Shown: one piece after another, positions 63,223-64,000 of the stretch
How the letters are laid out: each line of letters opens with the position of its first letter
How positions within the stretch are numbered: position 1 is the first letter of the stretch
Source: Bog-473 sp963834405
Lineage (GTDB): Bacteria > Actinomycetota > Acidimicrobiia > Acidimicrobiales > RAAP-2
Direction of reading: 5' to 3'
Length of the DNA stretch: 64,000 nt
NCBI GenBank assembly: GCA_963834405.1
Contig: CAWIBX010000007.1
Location: forward strand, 310,001 to 374,000
The notes under the pieces: model-generated
The model's input: only the letters and a program-made list of their open reading frames with translations
Told to the model about the DNA's origin: nothing
Databases searched by the model: none
Made by a program: the position numbers and the translations under genes

Positions 63223-64000
63223 GTGCATAACGAGCTCTGCGAACGGCTGGGTATCGAGTTCCCGATCTTCGCCTTCACCCATTGCAGGGACGTGGCCGCA
63301 GCCGTGTCCAACACAGGCGGGATCGGGGTCCTCGGTGCGGTGGGTTTCAACGCTGAAGAGCTTGAAATCGAGCTCACATGGCTCGACGAGCACGTCGGAG
63401 ACCGCCAGTACGGAGTGGACATCGTGATCCCCGGCAAGTACGAGGGGATGGACGAAATCGATCCGGTCAAGCTCGAGGAGGATCTGCGAAAGATGATCCC
63501 GGACGAGCACCGGACCTTCGCCAAGAAGATCCTGGCCGACCACGGAGTGCCGGAACTCGAAGGTGGACCGCGCCGGGAGCTTCTCGGTTGGACTGCCGCC
63601 ACCGCGGCACCGCTGGTCGAGGTCATCCTCCGTCACCCGAAGGTGAAGCTCGTGGCGAATGCCCTCGGCACTCCGCCCGACGACGTCATCGCGCAGGTCC
63701 ACGAGCACGGCATGCTGATGGCGGCGCTAGCGGGGTCGGTCAAGCACGCACTGAAGCACAAGGCGGCCGGGGTCGACATCGTCATCTGCCAAGGTTCCGA
63801 GGGCGGCGGTCACACCGGCGACGTCGGTTCGATCGTGCTCTGGCCGGAGGTCATCGACGCCGTCGCTCCCCTCCCGGTTCTTGCGGCCGGCGGCGTTGGT
63901 ACTGGCCGTCAGATGGCCGCCGCCATGGTGATGGGCGCGGCCGGTGTCTGGACGGGTTCGCTCTGGCTCACCGTCGAGGAGGCCGACGTGCCCCCCAAGC
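63223..64000 (+). CDS. Nitronate monooxygenase-like flavoprotein, 5' part (cut by window edge)
   Basis: The first 259 codons are present. TIM-barrel flavoprotein of the 2-nitropropane dioxygenase/NPD family: MHNELCERLGIEFPIFAFTH, NTGGIGVLGAVGFNAEE, CQGSEGGGHTGDVGS with the FMN-phosphate loop and catalytic His, then LPVLAAGGVGTGRQMAAAMV and GAAGVWTGSLWL. A long insert with GMDEIDPVKLEEDLRKMIPD is seen in the actinobacterial subgroup. It may oxidise nitronates or act as an enoyl reductase-like enzyme. The strong AGGAGG fixes the start. Confidence 0.88.
   Translation, partial: MHNELCERLGIEFPIFAFTHCRDVAAAVSNTGGIGVLGAVGFNAEELEIELTWLDEHVGDRQYGVDIVIPGKYEGMDEIDPVKLEEDLRKMIPDEHRTFAKKILADHGVPELEGGPRRELLGWTAATAAPLVEVILRHPKVKLVANALGTPPDDVIAQVHEHGMLMAALAGSVKHALKHKAAGVDIVICQGSEGGGHTGDVGSIVLWPEVIDAVAPLPVLAAGGVGTGRQMAAAMVMGAAGVWTGSLWLTVEEADVPPK

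Overview
The window is high-GC DNA from an actinobacterium. Mycothiol ligase (MshC), a coenzyme-F420:NADP oxidoreductase, an InhA-type enoyl reductase, EF-G2 and a phosphatidylinositol/PIM gene cluster all point to Actinomycetota. An Acidimicrobiia-like lineage is my inference. The only complete mobile element is one IS21-family insertion sequence. No rRNA, tRNA or CRISPR array was recognised.

Positions 1-16,800 hold a housekeeping block that resembles the Mycobacterium thrS to pdxT neighbourhood. On the minus strand the order is thrS, HIT hydrolase, flippase-like protein and lipoprotein, then pgsA, patA and pimA, then an M48 protease, pdxS, pdxT and purU (cut by the window edge). An island (6.7-12.4 kb) splits it: a cupredoxin whose frame is broken, a GT2 glycosyltransferase, a GT-C glycosyltransferase and EF-G2. 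Several genes overlap by GTGA, which implies translational coupling.

Positions 16,900-26,000 are mixed. They hold a LysR regulator divergent from a secreted phosphoesterase, remnants of secreted proteins, mshC, F420 reductase divergent from fabI/inhA, a membrane protein, an exopolysaccharide-initiating sugar transferase with a one-base frameshift, and a two-lobed aspartic-protease-like lipoprotein that has lost one catalytic Asp.

Positions 26,000-45,400 are a cell-surface island. It has a 1,655-aa secreted repeat protein with a sortase-like tail, a second phosphoesterase, a neocarzinostatin-fold protein, the IS21 element, two small soluble proteins, and a cluster of four surface proteins. 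Three of the four carry an AYA(Y)F/Y/L-T signal region of the TasA/camelysin (SipW-dependent) type. The fourth carries a secreted bactofilin-like beta-helix.

Positions 45,400-60,100 are a type IV pilus locus: pilB, pilC, PilW-like and PilV-like minor pilins unusually large because of Ig/IPT modules, a PilX-like protein, pilA, pilT, a DUF429 protein coupled to pilT, two tandem GT-C membrane enzymes, a second pilin, and prepilin peptidase pilD in the opposite orientation. GT-C enzymes set between two pilins suggest pilin glycosylation. The window ends with an ABC exporter, a decayed SDR gene and the 5' part of a nitronate-monooxygenase-like gene.

The most interesting whole is the combination of a type IV pilus with giant modular tip pilins and built-in GT-C enzymes, next to a TasA-like surface cluster. 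This suggests a dedicated adhesion or biofilm island.
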